The notes below the pieces were generated by a model. It was not told where the DNA came from and made no database searches. It saw only the letters and a list, made by a program, of their open reading frames with translations. A DNA stretch of 64,000 bases from Roseiarcus sp963709655 (GTDB lineage Bacteria; Pseudomonadota; Alphaproteobacteria; Rhizobiales; Beijerinckiaceae), in NCBI GenBank assembly GCA_963709655.1, contig CAVPXF010000026.1:248001-312000 (forward strand). The letters are read 5' to 3'. Within the stretch, counting starts at the first letter, position 1; each line of letters begins with the position of its first letter. Positions 1 to 8,102 of the stretch are shown here, piece by piece. The translations under genes were made by a program, and so were the position numbers.

Positions 1-219
1 GTGCGCGAGCGCCAGATCGGAGAGGCGGCGCGATTCCTCCTCGTATTCGTCCTCGCCGACCGACACCAGCACCGCGTCCATCGAGGCGACGTGATAGGGC
101 TCGGTCAGGGTCAGCGCCGTCACCCGGGCGCCGACCTGCTTGGCGAACTCCACCCCGTAGAGCACGGCCTTTTGCGACAGGTCGGAGCCGTCGGTTGGAA
201 TCAGAAAATGCTGGAACAT
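1..219 (-). CDS. Universal stress protein (UspA family), N-terminal fragment
   Basis: The reverse strand reads an open frame of 73 codons from an ATG at 219 off the left edge of the window. It opens with MFQHFLIPTDGSDLS, the typical first beta-strand and ATP-loop Asp of UspA proteins, and continues with a GARVTALTL stretch (second strand) and a long acidic helix. UspA proteins are small cytoplasmic nucleotide-binding proteins linked to stress survival. Only about half of a normal domain is present, so a tandem-Usp architecture cannot be excluded. The plus-strand frame over the same bases is a shadow. Confidence 0.85.
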   Translation of the reverse strand, partial: MFQHFLIPTDGSDLSQKAVLYGVEFAKQVGARVTALTLTEPYHVASMDAVLVSVGEDEYEEESRRLSDLALAH

Positions 220-384
220 GAGGCCCTCGTGCTGCGTTGGGGTTCAGCGGGGACGCCGGCGCTGCTGCGGCCGACCCGGAGTTGCGACGCCGTCAGCGCA
301 GAGCTAAGTATTCCGTCCCGATAGGACATGCCGTCCTTCGGCTTCCGAATTCGATTCCGACACATGTCGTCAAGGAGCCGTAGC

Positions 385-978
385 ATGAGTTTCTCTCTGC
401 CCGAACTGCCTTACGCGTATGACGCGCTGGGCCCCTACATGTCGCGTGAGACGCTGGAATACCACCACGACAAGCATCACCTCGCCTACGTCAACAACGG
501 CAATAATGCGCTCAAGGGCACCGAATGGGAGGGTAAGTCGCTCGAGGAGATCGTCAAGGGCTCCTTTGGCAAGAACGCCGCCGTGTTCAATAACGCCGGC
601 CAGCATTACAACCACCTGCACTTCTGGAAATGGATGAAGCCGAACGGCGGCGGGGCGATCCCGGGCGAGCTCGAGAAGGCGCTCAAGGATTCGTTCGGCT
701 CGGTCGACAAGGCCAAGGAAGACCTGGTCCAGGCGGGCGTCACCCAGTTCGGTTCGGGCTGGGCCTGGCTCACCCTCAAGGACGGCAAGATCCAGGCGAC
801 CAAGACCCAGAATGGCGAGAACCCGCTCGTTCACGGCGGCAAGCCGATTCTTGGCGTCGACGTCTGGGAGCACTCCTACTACATCGACTATCGCAACCGC
901 CGGCCGGACTATCTCAAGGCCTTCGTCGACAACCTGGTCAACTGGGACTATGTCGCCGAGTTGTTCGCTCAGAAGTGA
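385..978 (+). CDS. sodB: Superoxide dismutase, Fe/Mn family (Fe-type features)
   Basis: A 197-residue cytoplasmic SOD converting superoxide to H2O2 and O2. Metal-ligand regions are visible: His27 in the HHDKHH block, His77 in QHYNHLHFW, and the Asp/His pair in DVWEHSYY near the C-terminus. Gln73 sits where Fe-type enzymes carry the active-site Gln, and FGSGWAWL is also Fe-type, but cambialistic metal use cannot be judged from sequence. The start at 385 is chosen because AAGGAGCC lies just upstream and the family begins MSFxLPELPY; an in-frame ATG at 328 would add 19 unrelated residues. Its product H2O2 is the substrate of the AhpCF pair encoded 4-6 kb downstream. Confidence 0.95.
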   Translation: MSFSLPELPYAYDALGPYMSRETLEYHHDKHHLAYVNNGNNALKGTEWEGKSLEEIVKGSFGKNAAVFNNAGQHYNHLHFWKWMKPNGGGAIPGELEKALKDSFGSVDKAKEDLVQAGVTQFGSGWAWLTLKDGKIQATKTQNGENPLVHGGKPILGVDVWEHSYYIDYRNRRPDYLKAFVDNLVNWDYVAELFAQK

Positions 979-999
979 TCGCCTGACGCGTCGAGACAT

Positions 1000-1026
1000 G
1001 ACCCTCCGGCCCGCGGCCGGAGGGTC
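1000..1026. terminator. Strong hairpin between convergent genes
   Basis: A perfect 12-bp stem (GACCCTCCGGCC paired with its complement) with a 3-nt loop lies 22 bases after the sodB stop and 10 bases before the stop of the convergent exported-protein gene. It lacks a T-tract in either direction, so it is a likely bidirectional terminator or 3' end stabiliser rather than a textbook intrinsic terminator. Confidence 0.6.
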
Positions 1027-1035
1027 CGACAGCGC

Positions 1036-1476
1036 TCAATCGGTCAGATTGAGAATCTTCTGCGTGCACAAGTCGACGCCGTTCGCCTCCGTCGTCTCTC
1101 CGTCGGCGAAGGTCGCGCGGAGGTCGATCTGGCAGTCCTTGCCCTTCGGGACGCGAGCCGCCGTCTTTTTTCCGGCCCTCAGATTGCCCAGCACTTTTTT
1201 GAACTTTTCCGAGCCGCTGACCGTCGCCTGAAGTTCGGTGAGGTCGGAGGCGCGCGAATTCATCACCATGACCGCGACGCCCGAGGCCGCGGCCGTCTTC
1301 TTCCGGGCCCTCTTCGGCGCGGGCGCGGCTTCGGCAGGGGCCGCAGCCGCCGGCGCAGCAGCCGCTGGAGCGGCCGGCGCGGCGGGCGCGGCGGTCTGCG
1401 CCCGCGCCGCCCCAACCGTGACGAGCCCGGCGAGCGCGGCCGCGGCCAGCGCCATCGTCCAGGTCAGCTGTGTCAT
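1036..1476 (-). CDS. Small exported protein of unknown function
   Basis: A 146-residue protein. Residues 1-27 look like a Sec signal peptide (hydrophobic core then ARAQ). It is followed by an Ala/Pro-rich low-complexity linker to about residue 55, a basic patch (KRARKK), and a compact C-terminal region of about 80 residues with two cysteines (KDCQIDL and DLCTQ) that could form a disulfide. I recognise no family. The layout suggests a periplasmic protein tethered by or spaced with a flexible linker. It converges on sodB with a hairpin between them. Confidence 0.7.
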   Translation of the reverse strand: MTQLTWTMALAAAALAGLVTVGAARAQTAAPAAPAAPAAAAPAAAAPAEAAPAPKRARKKTAAASGVAVMVMNSRASDLTELQATVSGSEKFKKVLGNLRAGKKTAARVPKGKDCQIDLRATFADGETTEANGVDLCTQKILNLTD

Positions 1477-1658
1477 CGCGTATCATCCCTCCCATGCCCT
1501 ATGCGCCGGACGACGCCCCCCGTCATCGACGGGGACCGCGACCATGGCGCCGCTCCCACGGCGGGAAAAGGGGCATTTCCCCGAGCGAGGCGGTTTGCCG
1601 CACCCTCCGGGCCCACCGGGAGAGGCGGCCTGCATCCCGAGCTTGACCAGCGGCTCGC

Positions 1659-1687
1659 CCCCGATCCTTCGACAAGCTCCGGACGAG
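1659..1687. repeat. Dispersed palindromic element, half copy
   Basis: The stretch around ccttcgacaagctccgg is the reverse-complement half of the dispersed element seen at 2381-2409. Elements of this CTTCGACAAGCTC type are scattered through many rhizobial intergenic regions. It lies just 3' of the LOG-family gene. Confidence 0.5.
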
Positions 1688-1719
1688 AGCGCGGGACGCG
1701 GACCCTCCGGTCGTCTTCC

Positions 1720-2319
1720 TCACATGTCGCGGACCGACGCCGCGTCGGCCTCGGCGAGGGCGCGCCTCGCGGCCGCCGCGCGCAGCATCGGCACGACGTC
1801 CTCGATCTTTTCCGCCACGACATAGCGCAGCTCGAATCCGCCGCGGATGAAGCCCGAATTGTGCATGTGGGCGAAGAGGTCCAGGAGCGGGCGCCAGAAG
1901 CCGGCGACGTCCGCGATCAGGATCGGCTTCGCGTGGCGGTCGAGCTGCGCCCACGTCATCTGCTCGACCAACTCCTCGAGCGTGCCAATTCCGCCGGGCA
2001 GCGCGATAAAGGCGTCGGCGCGCTCGAACATCGCCTGCTTGCGCTCGTGCATGTTCTCGACCACCAGCATCTCCTGGGCGTCGGTCAGCGCGTGTTCCTT
2101 GCGCACCAGAAAGCTGGGGATAATTCCGGTGACGAAGCCGCCCGCCGCGAGCGTCGCGCGCGCCACCCGGCCCATCAGGCCCTCGCCGCCGCCCCCGTAC
2201 ACGAGCGCGATTTTCTCCGCCGCGAGCGTGCGCCCGAGCAATTCGGCCGCCTCGCCGAAGCGGGGGTCGCCGCCCCGGCTCGAACCGCAGTAGACGCAAA
2301 CGCTTCGAATGGAGCTCAT
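1720..2319 (-). CDS. LOG-family protein (TIGR00730), putative nucleoside 5'-monophosphate phosphoribohydrolase
   Basis: A 199-residue Rossmann-fold protein. The N-terminal VCVYCGSS, YGGGGEGLMG (residues 41-50) and PGGIGTLEE (residues 108-116) motifs are those of the Lonely Guy / TIGR00730 family, which hydrolyses AMP or cytokinin riboside monophosphates to ribose-5-phosphate and base. The catalytic Arg/Glu signature (HERKQAMFERAD and TLEE) is intact. Plant-associated relatives make active cytokinins, but the family is general in bacteria and often labelled a lysine-decarboxylase-like protein by mistake. It is flanked by inverted copies of a dispersed repeat and has no evident operon partner. 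Confidence 0.9.
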   Translation of the reverse strand: MSSIRSVCVYCGSSRGGDPRFGEAAELLGRTLAAEKIALVYGGGGEGLMGRVARATLAAGGFVTGIIPSFLVRKEHALTDAQEMLVVENMHERKQAMFERADAFIALPGGIGTLEELVEQMTWAQLDRHAKPILIADVAGFWRPLLDLFAHMHNSGFIRGGFELRYVVAEKIEDVVPMLRAAAARRALAEADAASVRDM

Positions 2320-2380
2320 GCCGACCTCGTCCTCTCCGGTTCGATTGTAACTCCCAAGCCGGCTGCCATACCAAAAACCT

Positions 2381-2409
2381 CATCCCGAGCTTGTCGAAGG
2401 ACGAGGGGC
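2381..2409. repeat. Dispersed palindromic element
   Basis: The sequence ctcatcccgagcttgtcgaa followed by ggacgag forms an imperfect hairpin (CTCATCC with GGACGAG). It resembles a short interspersed element widespread in Rhizobiales intergenic DNA. It lies between the CoA-transferase stop and the LOG start, in opposite orientation to the half copy at 1659-1687. Confidence 0.55.
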
Positions 2410-2465
2410 GGAGGGGGTCGGCTTGGCAGGCGCCGTGAAAGCCGCGTCAAGCTGACATCCCGCCT

Positions 2466-3605
2466 TCAGTCCAGACCGATTTCGCGCAGAATCTCGGCCT
2501 CGTGCTCGCCGAGCCTCGGCGAGCGGCGCTCGAGCGTCAGCGGGTTCGCGCTCATGACGATCGGGCTGCGCACGCCCGGCGTTCCCTGCGGCGCGATCAG
2601 CATGCCGCGCGCGGCGAATTGCGGATCGGCGAACAGGTCGGCGATGCTGTTGATCGGTCCCGCCGGCACGACGGCTTTTTCGAGCGCGGCGAGGAGCGCG
2701 TCGCGCCGCCATCGCTTTGTCGTTGCGGCGAGCTCGCCGGCGAGCGCCGCACGGTTCGCGTTCCTTGCGGGATTGGCGGCGAAGCGCGCGTCCGCGGCGA
2801 GCGCGTCGAGCCCGAGCGTGGCGCAGAGCCTTGCGAACTGCCCGTCGTTGCCGACCGCGATGATGATCCAGCCGTCTTCGACCGGAAACGTCTGGTAGGG
2901 CGCAAGGTTGGGATGCGCGGCCCCCGTGCGCCCGGGCGTCACGCCGGAGGCCAGGAAGTTCATCGCCTGGTTGGCGAGGATCGCCGCTGTTGTATCGAGC
3001 AGGGCGAGGTCGATATGCTGGCCGCGGCCGGTGCGCTCGCGCGCGATCAGCGCCGCCTCGATCGCGACAACGCCATAGAGGCCGGTGAAGAGGTCGCTGA
3101 TCGCGACGCCCGCCCGCATCGGCGGCCCGTCCGGCTCGCCGGTGATATCCATGAAGCCGGACATGCCCTGCATCAGGTAGTCGTAGCCGGCCCGCTCGGC
3201 GTAGGGCCCGGTCTGGCCGAAGCCGGTGACCGAGCAATAGACGAGGCGCGGATTGAGCGCGCTCAACGTCTCGTAGTCGAGGCCGTATTTCTTCAAGCCG
3301 CCGACCTTGAAGTTCTCGATCAGCACGTCGGAGCGAAGCGCGAGGCGCCGGGCGATCTCTCGTCCGCGTGTCGTCGAAAAGTCGGCGACGATCCCGCGCT
3401 TGCCGCGGTTGCACGAATGATAGTAGGCCGCCGCCCGCTCGCCTTCGGCCTCGATGAAGGGCGGACCCCAGCGGCGGGTGTCGTCGCCCTCGGGGCTCTC
3501 GACCTTGACCACGTCGGCCCCGAGATCGGCGAGCGTCTGGCCGATCCACGGGCCGGCGAGAATGCGCGCGAGCTCGACGACCCGCACGCCGGAAAGCGCG
3601 CTCAT
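2466..3605 (-). CDS. CaiB/BaiF (family III) CoA-transferase
   Basis: A 379-residue family III CoA-transferase moving CoA between carboxylic acids. The N-terminus reads LSGVRVVELARILAGPWIGQ and LADLGADVVKVESPEGDDTR, the classic family opening with the conserved catalytic-Asp region farther on (GPYAERAGYDYLMQGMSG). The start at 3605 matches the family N-terminus; the open frame runs another 143 codons upstream into non-homologous sequence. The substrate cannot be inferred, as no dehydrogenase or ligase partner sits beside it. The domain ends with a normal C-terminal LGEHEAEIL motif. Confidence 0.92.
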   Translation of the reverse strand: MSALSGVRVVELARILAGPWIGQTLADLGADVVKVESPEGDDTRRWGPPFIEAEGERAAAYYHSCNRGKRGIVADFSTTRGREIARRLALRSDVLIENFKVGGLKKYGLDYETLSALNPRLVYCSVTGFGQTGPYAERAGYDYLMQGMSGFMDITGEPDGPPMRAGVAISDLFTGLYGVVAIEAALIARERTGRGQHIDLALLDTTAAILANQAMNFLASGVTPGRTGAAHPNLAPYQTFPVEDGWIIIAVGNDGQFARLCATLGLDALAADARFAANPARNANRAALAGELAATTKRWRRDALLAALEKAVVPAGPINSIADLFADPQFAARGMLIAPQGTPGVRSPIVMSANPLTLERRSPRLGEHEAEILREIGLD

Positions 3606-3960
3606 GCGATGGTCTTTCGATCCTTGACTTGGACACCGAGTTTTTAAGAGGAGCCTTCGGCGGCGTCGAGCCGCATTTGCGCAAAAGAGCGGAGCGCACG
3701 GCTTGCAAGGCCGGAAGCCCAAAGACACAGCGTTGATTTCGCACCGAGCGCGCCGGAACCGGGCGCAGCACCAGGGAATTGCCAACGACCGGAACAGCAA
3801 CGTCAGGGCGTTTTCAGAGCGGATCAGGGCAAGACCAGGCGCACGAAAATGAGCGTGCACGACCGGGCCTGGCCGGGTTGCAAGGCGCGGTCTGGATCCC
3901 CTTCTCCCGGGCGGAAGGCGGCCCCTGCGTTCGATCGGACGGAGCGGCGCCCCCGATCGC
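3606..3960. other. Intergenic region, no gene seen
   Basis: These 355 bases separate the CoA-transferase start from the SDR stop. Open frames here are upstream extensions or shadows with no recognisable motif. I see no RNA gene or strong palindrome. It should hold the CoA-transferase promoter, but I could not assign convincing -35/-10 boxes. Confidence 0.5.
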
Positions 3961-4557
3961 CTAGGCCTTCGCCGCCGGCGCGACCGAGCCGGAGGCGCCC
4001 TCGCGAAACTGCCGGACCGTGATCGCAGCGACATCGGCGGCGGGGATGCCGCCCGTCGGATCGCGGCCCATCGCCACGAGAGTCTCGGCGACCCAGCCGG
4101 GCGAGACGGCGTTGACGCGGATCGTGATCGTCGGCTCCACGGCGGCCGCCCGGACGAAGGCCTCGACTGCAGCGTTGACCGTTGTGATCATCGCGCTGCC
4201 GGGCGCCGGACATTGCGCGGCAAGGCCGGTCGTCAGCGTGACCGCGCCGCGGGCGCTGACGGCGGTCGCGCCGTAGCGGACGACGTTAATCTGGCCGAGC
4301 AGCTTGTTGGCGAGCGAGAACGTCCAGTCCTCGTCGCTCGTCTCAGCCCACGGCTTGAACCGGGCCGCGCCGCCGGTGCAGATGATCCCGTCCAGTTCGC
4401 CGACGCGGCCGAACAGGGCCTTGAGCGAGCCCGGATCGGAGATGTCGACTTTCTCGTCCGACGAGCGCGAGGCGCGGATGCAGTTTTCCGCGCCGAGCGT
4501 TTCCACGACCTTCGAACCGATCAAGCCGGCCGCGCCGATGACCAGGATCTTGCCCAT
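3961..4557 (-). CDS. Atypical short-chain dehydrogenase/reductase family protein
   Basis: A 198-residue protein with an N-terminal nucleotide-binding GAAGLIGS loop (residues 8-15), a GIICTGG strand and RINAVSPGW-like RVNAVSPGW near the C-terminus, all SDR hallmarks. It is shorter than classical SDRs (about 250). In the region where the catalytic Tyr-x3-Lys should stand the sequence reads MITTVNAAVEAFVRA, with neither residue. This matches a known group of small atypical SDR proteins whose catalytic activity is uncertain. Function is therefore given only at family level. It is monocistronic, 113 bases downstream of the ahpF stop. Confidence 0.75.
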   Translation of the reverse strand: MGKILVIGAAGLIGSKVVETLGAENCIRASRSSDEKVDISDPGSLKALFGRVGELDGIICTGGAARFKPWAETSDEDWTFSLANKLLGQINVVRYGATAVSARGAVTLTTGLAAQCPAPGSAMITTVNAAVEAFVRAAAVEPTITIRVNAVSPGWVAETLVAMGRDPTGGIPAADVAAITVRQFREGASGSVAPAAKA

Positions 4558-4670
4558 TTTCGCGCTCGCTCTTTGAGGCGGGCGCCGATCGCCCGCGAGA
4601 CCCCATTAGGAGCGGTCGATTGTTGGCCAAATCGCGGCCGAGCCGCTCGTCTGCGCAGATTTTCCCGCCC

Positions 4671-6245
4671 CTACGCCGCCTCGACCAGGGGCGCCGGCGC
4701 GCGCATCAGGCAGTCGAAGGCGGAGAGGGCGGCCGTCGCGCCGCCGCCCATGGCGATGACGATCTGCTTGAACGGCGCGGTCGTCGCGTCGCCGGCGGCG
4801 AATACGCCATAGGCCGACGTTCGCCCATAGGAGTCGATCTCGATCTCGCCGCGGCCGGTGAGCTTGACCGCCCCCTTGAGCCATTCGGTGTTGGGGACGA
4901 GGCCGATCTGGACGAAGATCCCGTCGAGGTCGAGCCGGCGCGGCGCGCCCGTCGTTCGGTCCTTGTAAGCCAGCCCGACGACCTTCGTCCCATCGCCAAA
5001 AACCTCGGTCGTCTGGGCTGACGTCAGCACCGAGACGTTCGCCAGCGAGCGGAGCTTCGCCCGCAGCACTTCGTCGGCCCTGAGCCCTGGATCGAACTCA
5101 ATCAGCGTCACGTGAGCGGCGAGGCCGGCGAGGTCGATCGCCGCCTCGACCCCGGAATTGCCGCCGCCGATCACCGCGACGCGCTTGCCCTTGAACAGCG
5201 GCCCGTCGCAATGCGGGCAATAGGCGACGCCGCGGTTGCGATACTCGGCCTCGCCCGGAACGTTCATCGGCCGCCAGCGCGCGCCGGTCGACAGGATCAC
5301 CGCACGGGCCTTCAAGGTCGCGCCGCTCTTGAGCCGCACTTCCGCCAGCCCGCCCGGCGCCGCCGGGCTGAGCTCGGCCGCCATCTGCGCGGTCATGACG
5401 TCGACCTCATTGGCGCGCACCAGCGTTTCGAGCTCCCGTGCGAGCTGCGGCCCCTCGGTATGGGGCACGGAAATCAGGTTCTCGATGCCGAGCGTGTCGA
5501 GCGTCTGGCCGCCGAACCGCTCGGCGACGACGCCGGTGCGCACGCCCTTGCGCGCAGCGTAGATCGCCGCCGCCGCGCCGGCCGGACCGCCGCCGACGAT
5601 CAGCACGTCATAGGGGGCCCTGGCGCTGAGCCGCTCGGCGTCGCGCGCGGTGGCGCCGCTGTCGAGCTTGGCCAAAATCTCCTCGAGGCCCATGCGCCCC
5701 TGGCCGAACCTCTGGCCGTTCAGGAAGACCGACGGAACCGCCATGATCTCGCGCGCGGCCGTTTCGGCCGGAAAGGCCGCCCCGTCGATCGCGACATGGC
5801 GGACATGGCGGTTGAGCACGCAGATCGCGTTCAGCGCCTGAACCACTTCCGGGCAGTTCTGGCAGGATTGGGAGAAATAGGTCTCGAACCGGTACTCGTC
5901 CTCCAGGCCCTTGATCCGCTCGACCGTCTCCGGCGCGATTTTGGGCGGATGGCCGCCTGCCTGAAGCACGGCGAGGACCAGCGAGTTGAATTCATGCCCC
6001 ATCGGCAGGCCGGCGAAGGTCAGCATGGCGTCCTCGCCCGCGGGCCGGATGGCGAACGAGGGCGTTCGCGGATCGTCGCCGTCGTCGATCAGCGCGATCC
6101 GGTCGGAGAGGGCGGCGATCTCCTGCAACAATTCCCGCGTCTCGCCAGACGCCTCGCTTCCGTCGAGCGACGCGACGAGTTCGATCGGCCGCTGGATGCG
6201 CTCGAAATAGCCTTTGAGCTGAGTCTTGATAGGATCGTCGAGCAT
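4671..6245 (-). CDS. ahpF: Alkyl hydroperoxide reductase subunit F
   Basis: A 524-residue flavoprotein that passes electrons from NADH to AhpC. Residues 1-200 form the tandem thioredoxin-like NTD with the CQNC redox pair (Cys128, Cys131). Residues 211-524 form the FAD/NAD(P)H thioredoxin-reductase-like part, with VLIVGGGPAG (FAD), CPHC (Cys343, Cys346) and VAVIGGGNSG (NADH). Length and cysteine positions match the E. coli enzyme. It follows ahpC in the same direction with a 121-base gap, so the two are probably co-transcribed, and both are expected to be OxyR targets. Confidence 0.96.
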   Translation of the reverse strand: MLDDPIKTQLKGYFERIQRPIELVASLDGSEASGETRELLQEIAALSDRIALIDDGDDPRTPSFAIRPAGEDAMLTFAGLPMGHEFNSLVLAVLQAGGHPPKIAPETVERIKGLEDEYRFETYFSQSCQNCPEVVQALNAICVLNRHVRHVAIDGAAFPAETAAREIMAVPSVFLNGQRFGQGRMGLEEILAKLDSGATARDAERLSARAPYDVLIVGGGPAGAAAAIYAARKGVRTGVVAERFGGQTLDTLGIENLISVPHTEGPQLARELETLVRANEVDVMTAQMAAELSPAAPGGLAEVRLKSGATLKARAVILSTGARWRPMNVPGEAEYRNRGVAYCPHCDGPLFKGKRVAVIGGGNSGVEAAIDLAGLAAHVTLIEFDPGLRADEVLRAKLRSLANVSVLTSAQTTEVFGDGTKVVGLAYKDRTTGAPRRLDLDGIFVQIGLVPNTEWLKGAVKLTGRGEIEIDSYGRTSAYGVFAAGDATTAPFKQIVIAMGGGATAALSAFDCLMRAPAPLVEAA

Positions 6246-6366
6246 GGATGGCCCCGATATGCCTTGAGGCGAGGGCCGCGCGCCGGTCCCCGCTATTGCT
6301 TTTTTGGATAGGGCGCCCCCGCTGTAGACGCGGTCGTTGACCGCGTCCCGCGCTCAGCGAGCGCGG

Positions 6367-6930
6367 CTACAGGGCGCCGACGAGATCGAGCGAGGGCGCA
6401 AGGGTCTTGCGACCCTCTTCCCACTTGGCCGGGCAGACCTCGCCCGGATGGGCCGCGACATACTGCGCCGCCTTGATCTTGCGGATCAGTTCGACCGCGT
6501 TGCGGCCGACGCCGCCAGCGGTGATCTCGACGATCTGGATCTTGCCCTCCGGGTCGACGACGAACGTCCCGCGGTCGGCGAGCCCGTCCTCGTCGATGTA
6601 GACCTCGAAGTTGCGCGACAGCCGGCCGGTCGGATCGCCGATCAGCGCATACTTGATCTTGCCGATCGCCTTCGACGTGTCGTGCCAGGCCTTGTGGCTG
6701 AAGTGGGTGTCGGTCGACACGCCGTAGATCTCGACGCCGAGCTTGTCGAACTCGGCCCGATGGTCGGCCAGATCCTCGAGCTCGGTCGGGCAGACGAAGG
6801 TGAAATCGGCCGGATAGAAGAAGAAAACCGACCACTTGCCCCTGGCGGACGCCTCGGTGACGTCGATGAACTTGCCGTTCTTGAAGGCGGTCGCCTTGAA
6901 CGGTTTGATTTGGGTATTGATAAGCGACAT
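6367..6930 (-). CDS. ahpC: Alkyl hydroperoxide reductase C (2-Cys peroxiredoxin)
   Basis: A 187-residue peroxiredoxin reducing H2O2, organic peroxides and peroxynitrite. The peroxidatic Cys47 lies in FTFVCPTELEDL and the resolving Cys166 in GEVCPAKW, matching AhpC1-type enzymes. A GG(A/V)G-type stretch (AGGVGR) and the C-terminal tail are present, so it should be the sensitive, AhpF-coupled form. It is divergent from oxyR across a 172-base gap that contains inverted repeats, the usual OxyR-regulated arrangement. Confidence 0.97.
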   Translation of the reverse strand: MSLINTQIKPFKATAFKNGKFIDVTEASARGKWSVFFFYPADFTFVCPTELEDLADHRAEFDKLGVEIYGVSTDTHFSHKAWHDTSKAIGKIKYALIGDPTGRLSRNFEVYIDEDGLADRGTFVVDPEGKIQIVEITAGGVGRNAVELIRKIKAAQYVAAHPGEVCPAKWEEGRKTLAPSLDLVGAL

Positions 6931-7040
6931 GAAGCGTCCTCGCTGATGCGATGAGGGATTATCGGATTGTCGGTTTATTGGGCCTGCCCGGGCGCCCAGC
7001 CTTGGCGGCGAGCAGGCTCAACGGATATACCGCACTGCAA

Positions 7041-7069
7041 CAATCGAAGGAAGCCCAAAAAAACGATTG
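7041..7069. promoter_or_regulatory. Spaced inverted repeat in the ahpC-oxyR gap
   Basis: CAATCG at 7041-7046 is repeated inverted as CGATTG at 7064-7069, about two helical turns centre to centre. Together with the palindrome that follows it may form part of the OxyR binding region, since OxyR contacts successive major grooves. The match is short and could be chance. Confidence 0.35.
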
Positions 7070-7071
7070 CG

Positions 7072-7092
7072 TTGATCGGCTGAGCCGATCAA
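7072..7092. promoter_or_regulatory. Perfect 21-bp palindrome just upstream of oxyR
   Basis: TTGATCGGCT, one central base, then the exact complement AGCCGATCAA. It ends 10 bases before the oxyR ATG, next to the AGGCAGG ribosome site, and sits in the divergent ahpC-oxyR gap. A perfect 10+10 dyad at this location suggests an operator (autoregulation) or a 5' hairpin in the oxyR message. Confidence 0.5.
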
Positions 7093-7102
7093 AAGGCAGG
7101 TG

Positions 7103-8086
7103 ATGAAAGCCCTCCCGACCCTTCGCCAGCTCAGATTCCTGGTTGCGCTCGCCGACCGCCGCCATTTCGGTCAGGCGGCTGAGGCCTGTTTCGTCAGCCA
7201 GTCGACTCTCAGCGCGGCGATTTAGGACCTGGAGGAGGCGCTTGGCGTCACGCTGTTCGACCGCACTCGCCGTTCCGTCGCGCCGACCGGCATCGGCGCC
7301 GAGATCGCCGAACGGGCCCGGGCGATCCTGAAAGACGCCGAGGATCTGGTCGATGTCGCGCTTGCGGCGCAGGACCCGCTCTCGGGTCCGTTGCGGCTCG
7401 GCGTCATTCCGACCATCGGGCCGTTCCTTTTGCCGCTCATGCTGCCGCTCATCCGAGAGGCGGCGCCTTGCTTGAGGGTCTACCTGCGCGAGGAGCCGAC
7501 CGCGCCACTGCTCGCCCGACTCGACGCAGGCGATCTCGACGCCGCCATCCTGGCCCTTCCCGTTCCGCTCGAAGACGCCGAGAGCGAGGATATCGCGCTC
7601 GATCCGTTCTATGTCGTCTGTCCGCGCGGCCATCGGCTGGCGTCGCTGGCGGCCGTTCGGCCGGAGGACATGGCGACCGAGGACCTGCTTCTGCTCGAGG
7701 ACGGCCATTGCATGCGCGAGCATGCGCTGACCGCCTGCCAGCTCGAGGGCGCGCGCCGCAACGTGGCGCTTCAGGGGACGAGCCTGCACACGCTCGTCCA
7801 GATGGCGGCGAGCGGCCTCGGGGTGACCGTGGTGCCGGGGATGGCGGTCGCGTCTGGCCTGATCGCCGGGCTCGACCTCAAAGTCGCGCCGCTCGCTGGC
7901 GACCGGCCCTGGCGCCGGATCGCGCTCGTCTGGCGCAAAACCTCCGGCCGCAAGGAGACCTTTCGCCGGCTGGCCGAACTCTTGCGCGCCGCGGCGGACG
8001 CCCCCGCAGCGCCTGCGACTGCCGCCCTTTTGACAGGGACGCCGGTAAAAACTAGCTTCCCGCGCCGGGCCGGGAAGGCAAACTGA
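7103..8086 (+). pseudogene. oxyR: OxyR hydrogen-peroxide sensor (LysR family) with in-frame amber codon
   Basis: The frame reads a full 327-residue OxyR: wHTH with RHFGQAAEACFVSQSTLSAAI, then the regulatory domain with LEDGHCMREHALTAC, holding the redox cysteines at positions 203 and 212 (nine apart, as Cys199/Cys208 in E. coli). Codon 41 is TAG (7223-7225), inside the DNA-binding domain, where homologues carry a residue such as Gln; CAG to TAG is a single C-to-T change. As written only 40 residues would be made from this start; reinitiation (for example TTG at 7391) would give a sensor domain without DNA-binding. Either a nonsense mutation or a base-call error. It is divergent from its expected target ahpCF. 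Confidence 0.85.
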
Positions 8087-8102
8087 CCGAGGAGTCCGCC
8101 TG

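Noticed and set aside
1..324. Plus-strand frame of 107 codons at the left edge
   Set aside because: It is antisense to the UspA fragment, arginine/histidine-rich, and has no family match; it is a shadow frame.
7103..7225. Amber codon of oxyR read as pyrrolysine or selenocysteine-like recoding
   Set aside because: No pyl genes or recoding element seen, and the LysR fold has no reason for such a residue at that site.
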